Notes: a model not told the origin generated them from the sequence alone. DNA of 17,345 bases from an uncultured Lachnospiraceae bacterium (GCA_910579735.1 CAJTUZ010000039.1:1-17345), one strand, 5' to 3'; counted from the first letter of the stretch, positions 7,507 to 14,810 are shown. Numbers and translations: made by a program.

Positions 7507-7646
7507 TGTTTGAAGCGAACAGTGGGACTGTAAAAAATGAGATAGAGCGGCTGCGTGAAATAGAATATAAGGTTGCTTTGGAACAGTATTTGGAAATATC
7601 CGTTCCAAAATCATACTGCTATAATTCTTTTGAGAACATTAATTGA
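7507..7646 (+). pseudogene. Possible gene remnant
   Basis: A short rightward frame encoding a helical, protein-like stretch (SGTVKNEIERLREIEYKVAL and on) that ends in TGA at 7644-7646, overlapping the 3' end of the leftward DUF2625 gene. ATG 7507 has no ribosome site. I do not recognise the family. The residue composition is more natural than that of a random frame, so it may be the tail of a decayed gene. It may equally be chance. Confidence 0.25.
7577..7609. repeat. 8-bp inverted repeat between two leftward genes
   Basis: TTTGGAAC (7577-7584) and GTTCCAAA (7602-7609) with a 17-base spacer, just downstream of the DUF2625 stop on the minus strand. There is no T-run, so it is not a standard terminator; an RNA hairpin at the end of the DUF2625 message is possible. 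Confidence 0.35.
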
Positions 7647-8197
7647 AGCTCTAAAATCTCATGCATAGGTGCGGGCTTAGTCGAAAAGCCGGTTTTACAT
7701 TCTTTTGTCCAAAGCGGCGGGATACAGATCATACCTTGTGTAGAAGAAAGCATTGCGGAATCTTCTGCCCAACCATCCCAACGAAATGTTTCGTAATATT
7801 TATCCACCCGTTCCTTAATCATTGCCCAATGTATAAACTGACTATACGTTATATCAAGACTTTCCCATTGTAGCGAATCTGGGGCAAAGTAATTGATAAT
7901 GCCATTGTTATCTAACGAAAAAAGTCCGCCGACAATATCTTCAGCGATAATCATTGCACCCCATTCTGATAAAGAGGTATTTTTCTTGTAAAAATCATAT
8001 TTCCCGGAACCGTATATGCGAATCCAGTCGTCAATTACAATTCCGCCTGTTTTGGATAAAACAGCACCGAAAAATGTTTCCTCATTAAACGGGTAAACCT
8101 CTTTTTGGCGGATTACAGCCTGTTCATCCGGATGGATTAGAGAAACCTTTGTTGTTGCGCCATCTAATACTGCTTTTAAATCTTCAAACATTGTCAT
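7619..8197 (-). CDS. DUF2625 family protein
   Basis: A 192-residue soluble protein. The pattern GGIVIDDWIRIYGSGKYDF, then LQWESLDITYSQFIHWAM, RWDGWAED and IPPLWTKE matches the DUF2625 family as I know it. The function is not established; related SUKH-like proteins act as immunity proteins, but that is only suggestive. The frame is open up to 8251, but the start is placed at ATG 8197 (MTMFEDLKAVLD) because GAGGA at 8206-8210 (minus strand) sits eight bases before it and the added 18 residues are not family-like. Candidate promoter at 8250-8278. Leftward, with the acetyltransferase gene about 190 bases further on. Confidence 0.82.
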   Translation of the reverse strand: MTMFEDLKAVLDGATTKVSLIHPDEQAVIRQKEVYPFNEETFFGAVLSKTGGIVIDDWIRIYGSGKYDFYKKNTSLSEWGAMIIAEDIVGGLFSLDNNGIINYFAPDSLQWESLDITYSQFIHWAMIKERVDKYYETFRWDGWAEDSAMLSSTQGMICIPPLWTKECKTGFSTKPAPMHEILELQLMFSKEL

Positions 8198-8249
8198 TTT
8201 CTTTTCCTCTTGATTCAAGGAACGCACATATGCCATTCGGTTTTTTTCC

Positions 8250-8278
8250 ATTCTACCACGATTCCGGGAGCGTGGAAA
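8250..8278 (-). promoter_or_regulatory. Candidate sigma-A promoter of the DUF2625 gene, with dyad in the spacer
   Basis: On the minus strand: -35 TTTCCA (8273-8278), 17-base spacer, -10 TAGAAT (8250-8255), about 53 bases before the start. The spacer region contains the dyad CCACG (8256-8260) / CGTGG (8271-8275), which could be an operator. Confidence 0.45.
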
Positions 8279-8356
8279 TAGAGAGTTTTCCGGACCTATT
8301 TTCGACCTTTCAAATGCCGTTCACTTCATTTCACAGGTCTTTCATTCCACATATCC

Positions 8357-8382
8357 CAAAATAACAGAAAATCTGCCGATAA
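8357..8382 (+). promoter_or_regulatory. Sigma-D (sigma-28, flagellar) type promoter
   Basis: The -10 element GCCGATAA (8375-8382) is an exact match to the sigma-28/sigma-D consensus. The -35 element CAAA (8357-8360) is one base from TAAA, with a 14-base spacer. It lies 84 bases before the start of the gene at 8467, in the right orientation. No sigma-A promoter of comparable quality is seen in this gap. Confidence 0.75.
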
Positions 8383-8414
8383 ATAAAGCGACGGAACATA
8401 ATGGAGTCCGGGGT

Positions 8415-8431
8415 GACGCATGAGGGGCGTC
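8415..8431 (+). other. Leader hairpin
   Basis: GACGC (8415-8419) and GCGTC (8427-8431) around a 7-base loop in the 5' leader of the sigma-D transcript, followed by GTTAAAAAAA. It lies 24 bases before the AAGGAGGG ribosome site. It may stabilise the message; no regulatory role is shown. Confidence 0.35.
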
Positions 8432-8466
8432 GTTAAAAAAATATCTTAAAATCAAGGAGGGAACTT

Positions 8467-9348
8467 ATGGGAGTTTCAGGAATAGGAAACAAATACGATC
8501 ATGTGTACGGGAGTACATATGCAGCACAGAAAAAAGAGACGGCAAAGAAATCGGAAACGAAAGAGGCCGCGCCTGCACAGGCAGGATATATGAAAAAAGC
8601 CGGAACAGACAGCGTGGATATTTCCGGGGAAGGCCGTAGAGTTTTAAGAGAAAAAATGTCCGCAGAAAGAAGAATGGAACAGTATGGGGATATCGGAAAA
8701 CTCCCGTCCGTAAACTCCGGTGCATATGGCATGATGAATGATTTTGAAAAGATTATGTCGGAGCTTGGAGGCGGTTCCGTATCTGACGAATTTGTGACAA
8801 AGGACTACTCACAGGCAGACGTAGACGCGCTGAAAGAGAGGTTTGAAGGAAAGGAAGGAACAAAGACAGATAGCTTTGACAGTTATGTGAATAAAATGGC
8901 TTCCGCCTATCAGCTGCTCAAAGACCGTATAGAAGAAAAATATGCGGCATCAGACGGCAGGAAGGAATATTATACTGCGCAGGATGGAAGCATACAGGAG
9001 CTTACAAAAGAAAAAGAACTGGAAATGTTGGATAAAGCCTATGAAACACACAGCAGGTTCATGGCGGTAAATACACAGATATGGAGTGAACTGCGCGATT
9101 TTAAGGCACAGACGGTATATCATTCCGGCGGTTCTAAAAAGGAAACGGCTGCTGTGAAAAAGCAAAATGCAGATATTAAGGGGCAGGCGTATCATGCGTT
9201 CATGTCTGCGGTCAATGAAGAAAACAGGGGATTATTAAAGCAGGAAATGGGCAGCCTGAATCAGGTTCGTCTGAATCTGGGAATTTCAACTTCTGTGAGG
9301 AATGCCCTGAATGGTATTTGGGATAATTATGCAAATTTGAAGCATTGA
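8467..9348 (+). CDS. Uncharacterised protein of the likely sigma-D regulon (DUF6033-like)
   Basis: A 293-residue soluble protein. The N-terminal 55 residues are low-complexity Lys/Glu/Ala (KKETAKKSETKEAAPAQAG), then TDSVDISGEGRRVLREKM, a motif style seen in flagellar regulators and flagellum-linked proteins of Clostridia. The rest is charged and helical, ending SVRNALNGIWDNYANLKH. From memory it recalls the DUF6033 family; no search was possible. There is no signal peptide or membrane helix. The ribosome site AAGGAGGG (8454-8461) is strong. Together with the sigma-D promoter this suggests a role in motility or surface behaviour. It forms an operon with the gene at 9388. Confidence 0.7.
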   Translation: MGVSGIGNKYDHVYGSTYAAQKKETAKKSETKEAAPAQAGYMKKAGTDSVDISGEGRRVLREKMSAERRMEQYGDIGKLPSVNSGAYGMMNDFEKIMSELGGGSVSDEFVTKDYSQADVDALKERFEGKEGTKTDSFDSYVNKMASAYQLLKDRIEEKYAASDGRKEYYTAQDGSIQELTKEKELEMLDKAYETHSRFMAVNTQIWSELRDFKAQTVYHSGGSKKETAAVKKQNADIKGQAYHAFMSAVNEENRGLLKQEMGSLNQVRLNLGISTSVRNALNGIWDNYANLKH

Positions 9349-9387
9349 AAAGTATTTTAAAGAATGTTATTTGGAGGAAGATAAGAG

Positions 9388-10818
9388 ATGAATGTTAATG
9401 CAGCAGGGCGTAATGCAGCAAGGGACTATGCAGCCGTATATACTAACAGGACGGGACTGCCCGGCACAAAATCAGAGGACGCAAAAGAACCCGTAAGGGC
9501 CGGCGGGGCAGCGGGGAAGTACCGGAGAACGGATTCCGCCGCAGTCTATGCAGAGCAGCAGGCGTGCCAGAGCAAAACAGCGTCTGATAAGGATATCGGG
9601 ACAACGTTTCCCATGCCGTCAGGCGTTTGCAGATTAATAAAATATACGAAACTGCTCAATGAGCATTATGCAAAAGTAAATGAAGAAAATAAAAGATTTG
9701 ATAATCCTCAGCAGCATATATGGGATAAATATCATAATCCGCAATCCCCCTATTTTGTAAGAGGACTGACGAATAAGGAGCGTCAAATATGCGAGGATGC
9801 GGAGCTGCGTGTCCTGGATGGCTTTCCGGCGCCGGTTAGCAGCTATGACCCGGTTATACAGAAAGCCTTCGGAGGCGGGATTATGAGCGAAGAGGAATGG
9901 AATGACGAGGTGCGCAGCGGTATAAACGATTCCATCAACCGGATTTTTGAGGAAAACGGGATCGTTATACCTGAGGATGCCGAGCTGCGGTTAAAGGTGG
10001 ACCCATATGAATATAGGATCATTGCAGACGGCGTGGACGAGGCGTTGGCAAGGCGGATTGAAGAAGTGCTTAACAGAGGGAATAACGGGAAGTATTTGTA
10101 CGGACATCTGCGCCAGTGCAATCCTGCAGATCATGGATTTGAACAGCCGGAGCAGTATCTGTATGACACAGCTTATCAGGAAAAAGCAGTCATGTGGCAT
10201 TTTGTGAATGATATGACGGGGTTGGATATGAGAAAGCTGGAAAACAGGGATGGAATCATCTATACACCGGACGGACGGAATCTTTGGGATGCCGTGAAAG
10301 AGGGGTACAAAGAAAAACTGGAAAAAGGAGAAATAAGCGCTTTGCCCATGTCATCTTTGTATGATGTGTATCAGGTCTATGTAAAAGAAGGATGGGATCA
10401 GGAAGATGAGCGCGGACTTACTGTCGGATATAAAGACGGCAGCCTATATGACCTTGACACAGATTACGGGTATGGCCCCGGGCAGAGAGAGTGGTTTGAT
10501 AAATCAAAAGAAAGGCATCGGCAGTTCTGGGAGAATTATCGAAAGGAGCGGGAGGAAACGCTGCGCAGGGAAAAAGATATTCCGGCGGGATATGAGAAAT
10601 GGCAGGCGGAGATGGCGCGTACGGAAGAAATTATTGCAGGACTGAATGACAGCACATACAATAAAACGGGGAAATTGTTAGACCAGCCGGATTTGAAGGC
10701 GATGCAGATTTTGTTGGACTATGCAGTCGAAAATGGAAGGGTGATACCTCTTACAAAAGAAATCCTGTCTCTTTCAGGCAAAAAGGCAGCACAGGATGGT
10801 TTTGACATGCGGGCATAG
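9388..10818 (+). CDS. Uncharacterised protein of the likely sigma-D regulon (DUF4885-like)
   Basis: A 476-residue soluble protein with an unstructured Ala/Arg/Lys-rich start (MNVNAAGRNAARDYAAVYTN). The body holds a segment IPEDAELRLKVDPYEYRIIA leading to RRIEEVLNRGNNGKYLYGHL at about residues 192-240, resembling the DUF4885-type domain found near flagellar genes in Firmicutes (recalled, not searched). A Trp/Arg/Glu-rich helical segment follows near 360-410. No signal peptide, membrane helix or catalytic motif was recognised. It lies 39 bases after its neighbour, with GGAGGAAG (9373-9380) as ribosome site, and both probably depend on the sigma-D promoter at 8357. The two proteins may act as partners. 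Confidence 0.7.
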   Translation: MNVNAAGRNAARDYAAVYTNRTGLPGTKSEDAKEPVRAGGAAGKYRRTDSAAVYAEQQACQSKTASDKDIGTTFPMPSGVCRLIKYTKLLNEHYAKVNEENKRFDNPQQHIWDKYHNPQSPYFVRGLTNKERQICEDAELRVLDGFPAPVSSYDPVIQKAFGGGIMSEEEWNDEVRSGINDSINRIFEENGIVIPEDAELRLKVDPYEYRIIADGVDEALARRIEEVLNRGNNGKYLYGHLRQCNPADHGFEQPEQYLYDTAYQEKAVMWHFVNDMTGLDMRKLENRDGIIYTPDGRNLWDAVKEGYKEKLEKGEISALPMSSLYDVYQVYVKEGWDQEDERGLTVGYKDGSLYDLDTDYGYGPGQREWFDKSKERHRQFWENYRKEREETLRREKDIPAGYEKWQAEMARTEEIIAGLNDSTYNKTGKLLDQPDLKAMQILLDYAVENGRVIPLTKEILSLSGKKAAQDGFDMRA

Positions 10819-10832
10819 AAAGTATCTTACAA

Positions 10833-10846
10833 ACCGGTCTGCCGGT
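10833..10846. repeat. Small GC hairpin after the sigma-D operon
   Basis: ACCGG, 4-base loop TCTG, CCGGT, 15 bases past the stop at 10818. There is no T-run, so it is not a clear intrinsic terminator, but nothing else ends the operon before the promoter at 10868. Confidence 0.35.
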
Positions 10847-10867
10847 ACGCCCCAAAGCAAGCATTCA

Positions 10868-10896
10868 TTGACTTTCACACGGATATTGCCTATACT
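10868..10896 (+). promoter_or_regulatory. Sigma-A promoter of the thiamine pyrophosphokinase gene
   Basis: TTGACT (10868-10873), exact 17-base spacer, TATACT (10891-10896): one mismatch to consensus in each box. Transcription would start near 10903, leaving a leader of about 43 bases, too short for a TPP riboswitch. Confidence 0.75.
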
Positions 10897-10945
10897 ATGA
10901 GAAGTGATTTCTTATTGGGAAGACGGCAGATCGGAGTGAAAATAA

Positions 10946-11584
10946 ATGCACAATGGAATTTGTTATGTAATAGGCGCGGGTGAAAATCACGGCCTGGATT
11001 TTACACCGACCGCGGAGGATTTCGTAATAGCTGCTGATGCCGGATTATGTTATACGGAAAAGGCAGACATCAGGACGGACCTTGTAATCGGAGATTTTGA
11101 TACCCTGCAATATGTCCCGCAGCATTCCAATGTCATTGTGTTAAGCGCGGAAAAAGACGATACGGATATGTTTGAGGCCGTTCGGCAGGGCATTCAAAGA
11201 GGGTATACGGATTTTCACATTTATTGCGGAACGGGAGGGCGCATAGATCATACGCTTGCCAATTTGCAGATGCTTGCATACCTGTCCGAAAACAATATGC
11301 GCGGATTTTTATTTGACAGGGATAACATTGTTACCGCAATTACTGATAAAAGACTTTGTTTTGAGAAAATCCCGTGTGGCTATGTTTCTGTATTTTCATA
11401 TTCTCCAAAATGTGAAGACGTAACTTTATGCGGATTGAAATACGAACTTGACCATGCGGTATTAACCAATACCTTTCCTATCGGAACAAGCAATGAATTT
11501 ATCAATGAAAAAAGTATAATATCCGTTAAAACAGGAACGCTGATCATTGTTTTTCCCAAAAGTGCAAAGGAAAAAATCATCTGA
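10946..11584 (+). CDS. thiN: Thiamine pyrophosphokinase (thiamine diphosphokinase)
   Basis: A 212-residue cytoplasmic enzyme that transfers a diphosphate from ATP to thiamine to make the cofactor thiamine diphosphate. Family motifs are present in order: IAADAG (28-33), VIGDFDT (47-53) with the Mg/ATP-binding aspartates, EKDDTD (69-74), GTGGRIDHTLANL (95-107) and a C-terminal GTSNEF loop that forms part of the thiamine site. The length matches the family (about 205-220). It has its own promoter (10868) and is not beside other thiamine genes, as is common for this salvage enzyme. The ribosome site is modest (GGAG at 10935-10938). Confidence 0.92.
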   Translation: MHNGICYVIGAGENHGLDFTPTAEDFVIAADAGLCYTEKADIRTDLVIGDFDTLQYVPQHSNVIVLSAEKDDTDMFEAVRQGIQRGYTDFHIYCGTGGRIDHTLANLQMLAYLSENNMRGFLFDRDNIVTAITDKRLCFEKIPCGYVSVFSYSPKCEDVTLCGLKYELDHAVLTNTFPIGTSNEFINEKSIISVKTGTLIIVFPKSAKEKII

Positions 11585-11614
11585 TGAAAATACAATGTTT
11601 TATTCTGCATTTCA

Positions 11615-11643
11615 TTGACAGTATGGTCTGTTTTCGTTAAGAT
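11615..11643 (+). promoter_or_regulatory. Sigma-A promoter of the ferredoxin-like gene
   Basis: TTGACA (11615-11620, perfect), 17-base spacer, TAAGAT (11638-11643). The expected start is near 11650, directly before the palindrome at 11660. Confidence 0.75.
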
Positions 11644-11659
11644 GAACATATAAATAAGC

Positions 11660-11673
11660 CAGTGATGTCACTG
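11660..11673. promoter_or_regulatory. Palindromic operator candidate
   Basis: CAGTGA, two bases (TG), TCACTG: a perfect 6-bp dyad. It falls about 10-23 bases after the expected transcription start of the ferredoxin-like gene, a typical repressor position. The cognate regulator is unknown. Confidence 0.5.
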
Positions 11674-11702
11674 ACAGATGTTGATATAAAGGAGTATAAG
11701 CT

Positions 11703-11897
11703 ATGGGAAAAATATTAAAAGTAATTGTTGAAAACTGTCCGCAGAACCATCCCTGTCCATCCGTTAAGATCTGCCCTGTGGGCGCCTTGACACAGGAGGG
11801 ATTTCACGCGCCGGTAGTTGATACGGAAAAATGTATCAAATGCGGAAAATGTTCCTCGTTTTGTCCTAAAATGGCATTGGTTTTGGAACAGGAGTAA
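11703..11897 (+). CDS. Small 4Fe-4S ferredoxin-like protein
   Basis: A 64-residue iron-sulfur protein. The second half has a classic motif CIKCGKCSSFCP (Cys44, 47, 50, 54). The first half has only three cysteines in an unusual spacing (Cys12, Cys18, Cys24-Pro) instead of CxxCxxCxxxCP. By ferredoxin logic Cys24 completes the cluster of Cys44/47/50, so that cluster is intact, while the other would have only Cys12, Cys18 and Cys54. One cluster is therefore probably lost or altered. AAAGGAG at 11689-11695 is the ribosome site. It is transcribed alone from its own promoter. The role is electron transfer or redox sensing; partner unknown. Confidence 0.85.
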   Translation: MGKILKVIVENCPQNHPCPSVKICPVGALTQEGFHAPVVDTEKCIKCGKCSSFCPKMALVLEQE

Positions 11898-11956
11898 GCT
11901 GTCCAAATTAGTTTACATAATTTCTGACACGGCTTTACCGGCCGGAAACACCTTAT

Positions 11957-11988
11957 ATATTTTACCTGTCTGCGGACAGGTAAAATAT
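11957..11988. repeat. Perfect 14-bp inverted repeat
   Basis: Arms ATATTTTACCTGTC (11957-11970) and GACAGGTAAAATAT (11975-11988) around TGCG, 59 bases past the ferredoxin-like gene. The hairpin is followed by GCCGAC, not by T residues, and the A/T flank polarity is opposite to that of a standard terminator on either strand. It may be a terminator of unusual form or a regulator binding site. Confidence 0.65.
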
Positions 11989-12034
11989 GCCGACAAATCT
12001 TTCGTTTTTCTTTTCCAATTACGACTAAATTCGG

Positions 12035-12063
12035 TTGAGAGCAATCCCATTTTTACATATAAG
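12035..12063 (+). promoter_or_regulatory. Candidate promoter of the rhodanese/MATE pair
   Basis: TTGAGA (12035-12040), 17-base spacer, TATAAG (12058-12063). Other AT-rich -10-like boxes (TATGAT at 12084 and 12089) are nearby without a good -35, so the exact promoter is uncertain. A leader hairpin CCGGC (12110-12114) / GCCGG (12123-12127) lies downstream. Confidence 0.4.
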
Positions 12064-12181
12064 ACTATATATTCGGGGGAAAATATGATATGATGAAACC
12101 GTCATAGATCCGGCAGGAAAAAGCCGGGATGCAATTCTTACGAAGATAGGCAGAATAACGAAAATGAAACAGGAGATATAT

Positions 12182-12502
12182 ATGGGATTATTTGAAAGAA
12201 AAATCACGGTAAATACGGCAATCAACATTGTACGCACGTCGGAAAATGCGTATTTGATCGACTGCAGGGAGAAGACAGAATATGCGGCCGGCCATGTTTC
12301 CGGTGCGGTGAACTGGACGATCGATAAAATGACCCCGGACCGCGTAACCCGTAGATTCCCGGATAAGACCTCTATTATTTATGTGATCGGCAATTATATG
12401 CAAAAACCCGGAGCTGTCGTGAAAAAGTTTAAGAAACTTGGGTACAAGAATGCGAAGGATGGGGGATATATGGAAGAACATCACGGGAGGCTTGTGAAGT
12501 GA
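12182..12502 (+). CDS. Rhodanese-like domain protein without the catalytic cysteine
   Basis: A 106-residue single-domain rhodanese fold. The N-terminal landmark AYLIDCREKTEYAAGHVSGAVN (cut here: LIDCREKTEYAAGHVSGA, residues 25-42) and the C-terminal LGYKNAKDGGYMEE (86-98) are clear. The active-site loop, which normally reads CxxGxRS, is here IGNYMQKPG (69-77): no cysteine and no Arg-Ser. The only cysteine, Cys28, is in the structural Asp-Cys-Arg motif. It should not carry persulfide and is probably a binding or regulatory domain. ATG 12182 is used rather than 12164 because AGGAG (12171-12175) stands six bases before it. It is 10 bases before the MATE gene, so the two are co-transcribed. Confidence 0.82.
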   Translation: MGLFERKITVNTAINIVRTSENAYLIDCREKTEYAAGHVSGAVNWTIDKMTPDRVTRRFPDKTSIIYVIGNYMQKPGAVVKKFKKLGYKNAKDGGYMEEHHGRLVK

Positions 12503-12512
12503 GGAAATACAG

Positions 12513-13934
12513 ATGAGTGAAAAGAAAACCGATCAGATATCCGACCGCGGGATGCTTTTGACGATTCTGGCTCTTGCATGGCCGACGATGTTAGAACAGT
12601 TTATGCAGACAGCCGTCCAGTATATCGATACGGCGATGGTTGGATCGTTGGGAACGCAGGCAACTGCGGCAGTAGGTTCGACAGGGACCATTAACTGGCT
12701 CATCGGCAGCACGATCTCTGCGGTGGGCGTAGGATTTCTTTCTTACATAGCAAAATCATATGGAGCAAATGATCAGGCCGCCGCAAAACGTGCAGTTGCA
12801 CAGGCGGTCCTGCTTACGTGTGTTCTGGGTGTTCTTTTCACGGTACTGACGGTATCTCTGAGCGGCATGATACCTGTATGGATGCAGGTGGAGGAGGGGA
12901 TACAGGAGATGGCTTCCATGTATTTCTTGATCCTGTATCTGCCGATGCTGCCAAGAACGGCAAGCATTATTTTCGGAACGGTGCTGCGCTCGGCGGGGGA
13001 TACGAAATCGCCGATGAAGATCGGACTGTTGGTGAATCTGGTTAATGTAGCGCTGAACTTTCTTTTGATCTATCCGTCCCGTCAGGTTATGTTGTTTTCC
13101 GGGACTGTTACCATATGGGGAGCAGGATTTGGGGTGATCGGTGCGGCGATTGCCAGCGCTGCCGCTTTTACGATAGGTGGAATCTGCATAACCATGGTTC
13201 TTTGGAAACACAAAACGATCTCACCGCGCGGTCAGAGATTTATGCCGGATATGCAGATTTTAAAGCCGTGTATGAGTGTGGCATTGCCGAATATGCTGCA
13301 GCGTTTCGGCACTTCCCTTGGATATGTGGCATTTGCGGCAATGATCAATTCCCTCGGAGAAGTATCTACGGCGGCTCATACCATTGCCAATACGGTGGAA
13401 TCGGCTTTTTATATTCCGGGGTACGGAATGCAGACAGCGGCGGCCACGTTGGCAGGCAATGCTTACGGGGCTGATGATGGAAAGCGGATGAAGCAGCTTG
13501 CGTCTATTTTTATACCGTTGGAAATGGTTCTGATGGCAGGTTCCGGGGCAGGTCTTTTTTTGGCAGCGCCGGCTCTGATGAGGCTTTTTTCCGTTCAGGA
13601 AGCAGTCATCGCACTTGGAGCGTCTGTTCTGCGTATGGTGGCGGTATCGGAACCTTTTTTTGGATTTTCGATCATTATTGAAGGTTTTATGATGGGCGTG
13701 GGAAAGACAAAGGCGCCCTTTGTGTATAATATGATCGGTATGTGGATCGTCCGTATTACAGGGACTTTTATCTGCACACAGATTTTCGGTTTGGGACTTG
13801 TATCTGCATGGGGCTGTATGATCGCCCATAATCTGCTGTTGTTTGTATTGTTTTTGATCTGTTACATACGGGGCGTGTGGAACCCGCTGTATGTGAAAGA
13901 GGATAAGCAGAGGCGCAATGAAAAAGCGGGATGA
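12513..13934 (+). CDS. MATE family efflux transporter
   Basis: A 473-residue protein with about twelve membrane helices in two related halves, of the multidrug and toxin extrusion type, which exports cationic compounds using a Na+ or H+ gradient. The start is typical: MLLTILALAWPTMLEQFMQT, then DTAMVGSLGTQATAAVG and a helix 3 region ending YIAKSYGANDQAAAKRAV. The second half repeats the pattern at NMLQRFGTSLGYVAFAAMIN and NAYGADDGKRMKQLA. GAGGAAA (12501-12507) overlaps the rhodanese stop and serves as ribosome site. No terminator lies in the 18 bases to the convergent MerR gene. Substrate unknown. Confidence 0.92.
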   Translation: MSEKKTDQISDRGMLLTILALAWPTMLEQFMQTAVQYIDTAMVGSLGTQATAAVGSTGTINWLIGSTISAVGVGFLSYIAKSYGANDQAAAKRAVAQAVLLTCVLGVLFTVLTVSLSGMIPVWMQVEEGIQEMASMYFLILYLPMLPRTASIIFGTVLRSAGDTKSPMKIGLLVNLVNVALNFLLIYPSRQVMLFSGTVTIWGAGFGVIGAAIASAAAFTIGGICITMVLWKHKTISPRGQRFMPDMQILKPCMSVALPNMLQRFGTSLGYVAFAAMINSLGEVSTAAHTIANTVESAFYIPGYGMQTAAATLAGNAYGADDGKRMKQLASIFIPLEMVLMAGSGAGLFLAAPALMRLFSVQEAVIALGASVLRMVAVSEPFFGFSIIIEGFMMGVGKTKAPFVYNMIGMWIVRITGTFICTQIFGLGLVSAWGCMIAHNLLLFVLFLICYIRGVWNPLYVKEDKQRRNEKAG

Positions 13935-13952
13935 AACGTAAGACGCAGGAGT

Positions 13953-14768
13953 TTAAAGTACAGGTATTTCAATCTGCACAATATAATCTTCGATCCGTTC
14001 AACGACCGTTTCATTGATTCCTTTTTCATAGGAAAAACCGGACAGTGTCAGGCCATGATTTCCGGCATATTCTATGATTTCCTGATACCGTCCCGGAAGG
14101 CCGTCCCAGTTTCCTTTATAGAACGTCCTTAAATAGGTCCCTTTTGGCTGTATGTGCAGCTCTGAGTTCCGGTCCAGAAAGGGAATTTCGATAAACAGCC
14201 TGGTGTAATCATCAAAACGTCCCGCCAACAGACTGGAGACAGGGATCATGGAGCCGTAAGAGGCATCGTGCAGGCGGCCGAGCTTATATCTGGTTGTTTC
14301 TGCCGTAATCAGTTCCACTTCTTTTTCAAAGGAAGTGTTTTTATCGATATCTACCGTTACAAGACATCGTTCTTCTTTTTCAATCATACGAATTTCCGAT
14401 AAGTCTATGGTCAACAGGGTATCCATATTCTGACGGTGGTTGCATAAAGTTTTTCGGACTGCCTGTAAGTGCATGATCTGTAGATCCAGGCCGGCTATCT
14501 TTTCGTCCAGAAGACATTTCATATTCCCGGCGGAGCGGTTTTTCATAAAATCCTGGATTTCCGGTATGGATACATCCAGTTCCCGCAGCAGAAGGATCGT
14601 TTCCAGTATAGGACTTTGCTGATAATGATAATAGCGGTATCCGTTTTCGGGATCGATGGAGGCAGGTTTGAACAAACCAATCTCATCATACCACATCAGC
14701 GTTTTTTTGTTGATGCCGTGCAGGGCGGCAAATTGACCGATCGTAAGCAGTTTTCTTTTTTCTTCCAT
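13953..14768 (-). CDS. MerR-family multidrug-type regulator with GyrI-like effector domain
   Basis: A 271-residue transcription activator. Residues 7 to about 77 are the winged helix-turn-helix: LLTIGQFAALHGINKKTLMW, then YDEIGLFKPASIDPENGYRYY. A dimerisation coiled coil follows (about 78-125, LDEKIAGLDLQIMHLQAVRK). Residues about 130-271 form a GyrI/BmrR-like ligand-binding domain (KGTYLRTFYKGNWDGLP in its middle). In this family ligand binding untwists a promoter with an overlong spacer. It is divergent from the MATE gene at 14879, whose promoter shows that architecture. Its own ribosome site is weak. It likely senses lipophilic cations and induces the neighbouring pump. Confidence 0.9.
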   Translation of the reverse strand: MEEKRKLLTIGQFAALHGINKKTLMWYDEIGLFKPASIDPENGYRYYHYQQSPILETILLLRELDVSIPEIQDFMKNRSAGNMKCLLDEKIAGLDLQIMHLQAVRKTLCNHRQNMDTLLTIDLSEIRMIEKEERCLVTVDIDKNTSFEKEVELITAETTRYKLGRLHDASYGSMIPVSSLLAGRFDDYTRLFIEIPFLDRNSELHIQPKGTYLRTFYKGNWDGLPGRYQEIIEYAGNHGLTLSGFSYEKGINETVVERIEDYIVQIEIPVL

Positions 14769-14810
14769 TGACTGTTCTCATACCTTTCTCAACATGCTGC
14801 ATTTTCTCTA

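Noticed and set aside
10897..10945. TPP riboswitch before the thiamine pyrophosphokinase gene
   Set aside because: The leader is about 43 bases and lacks the conserved THI-box core CTGAGA; too short for this riboswitch.
12756..13829. Several long reverse-strand open frames within the first MATE gene
   Set aside because: Low-complexity His/Arg/Ser-rich translations, no ribosome sites, full overlap with a certain MATE gene: mirror frames.
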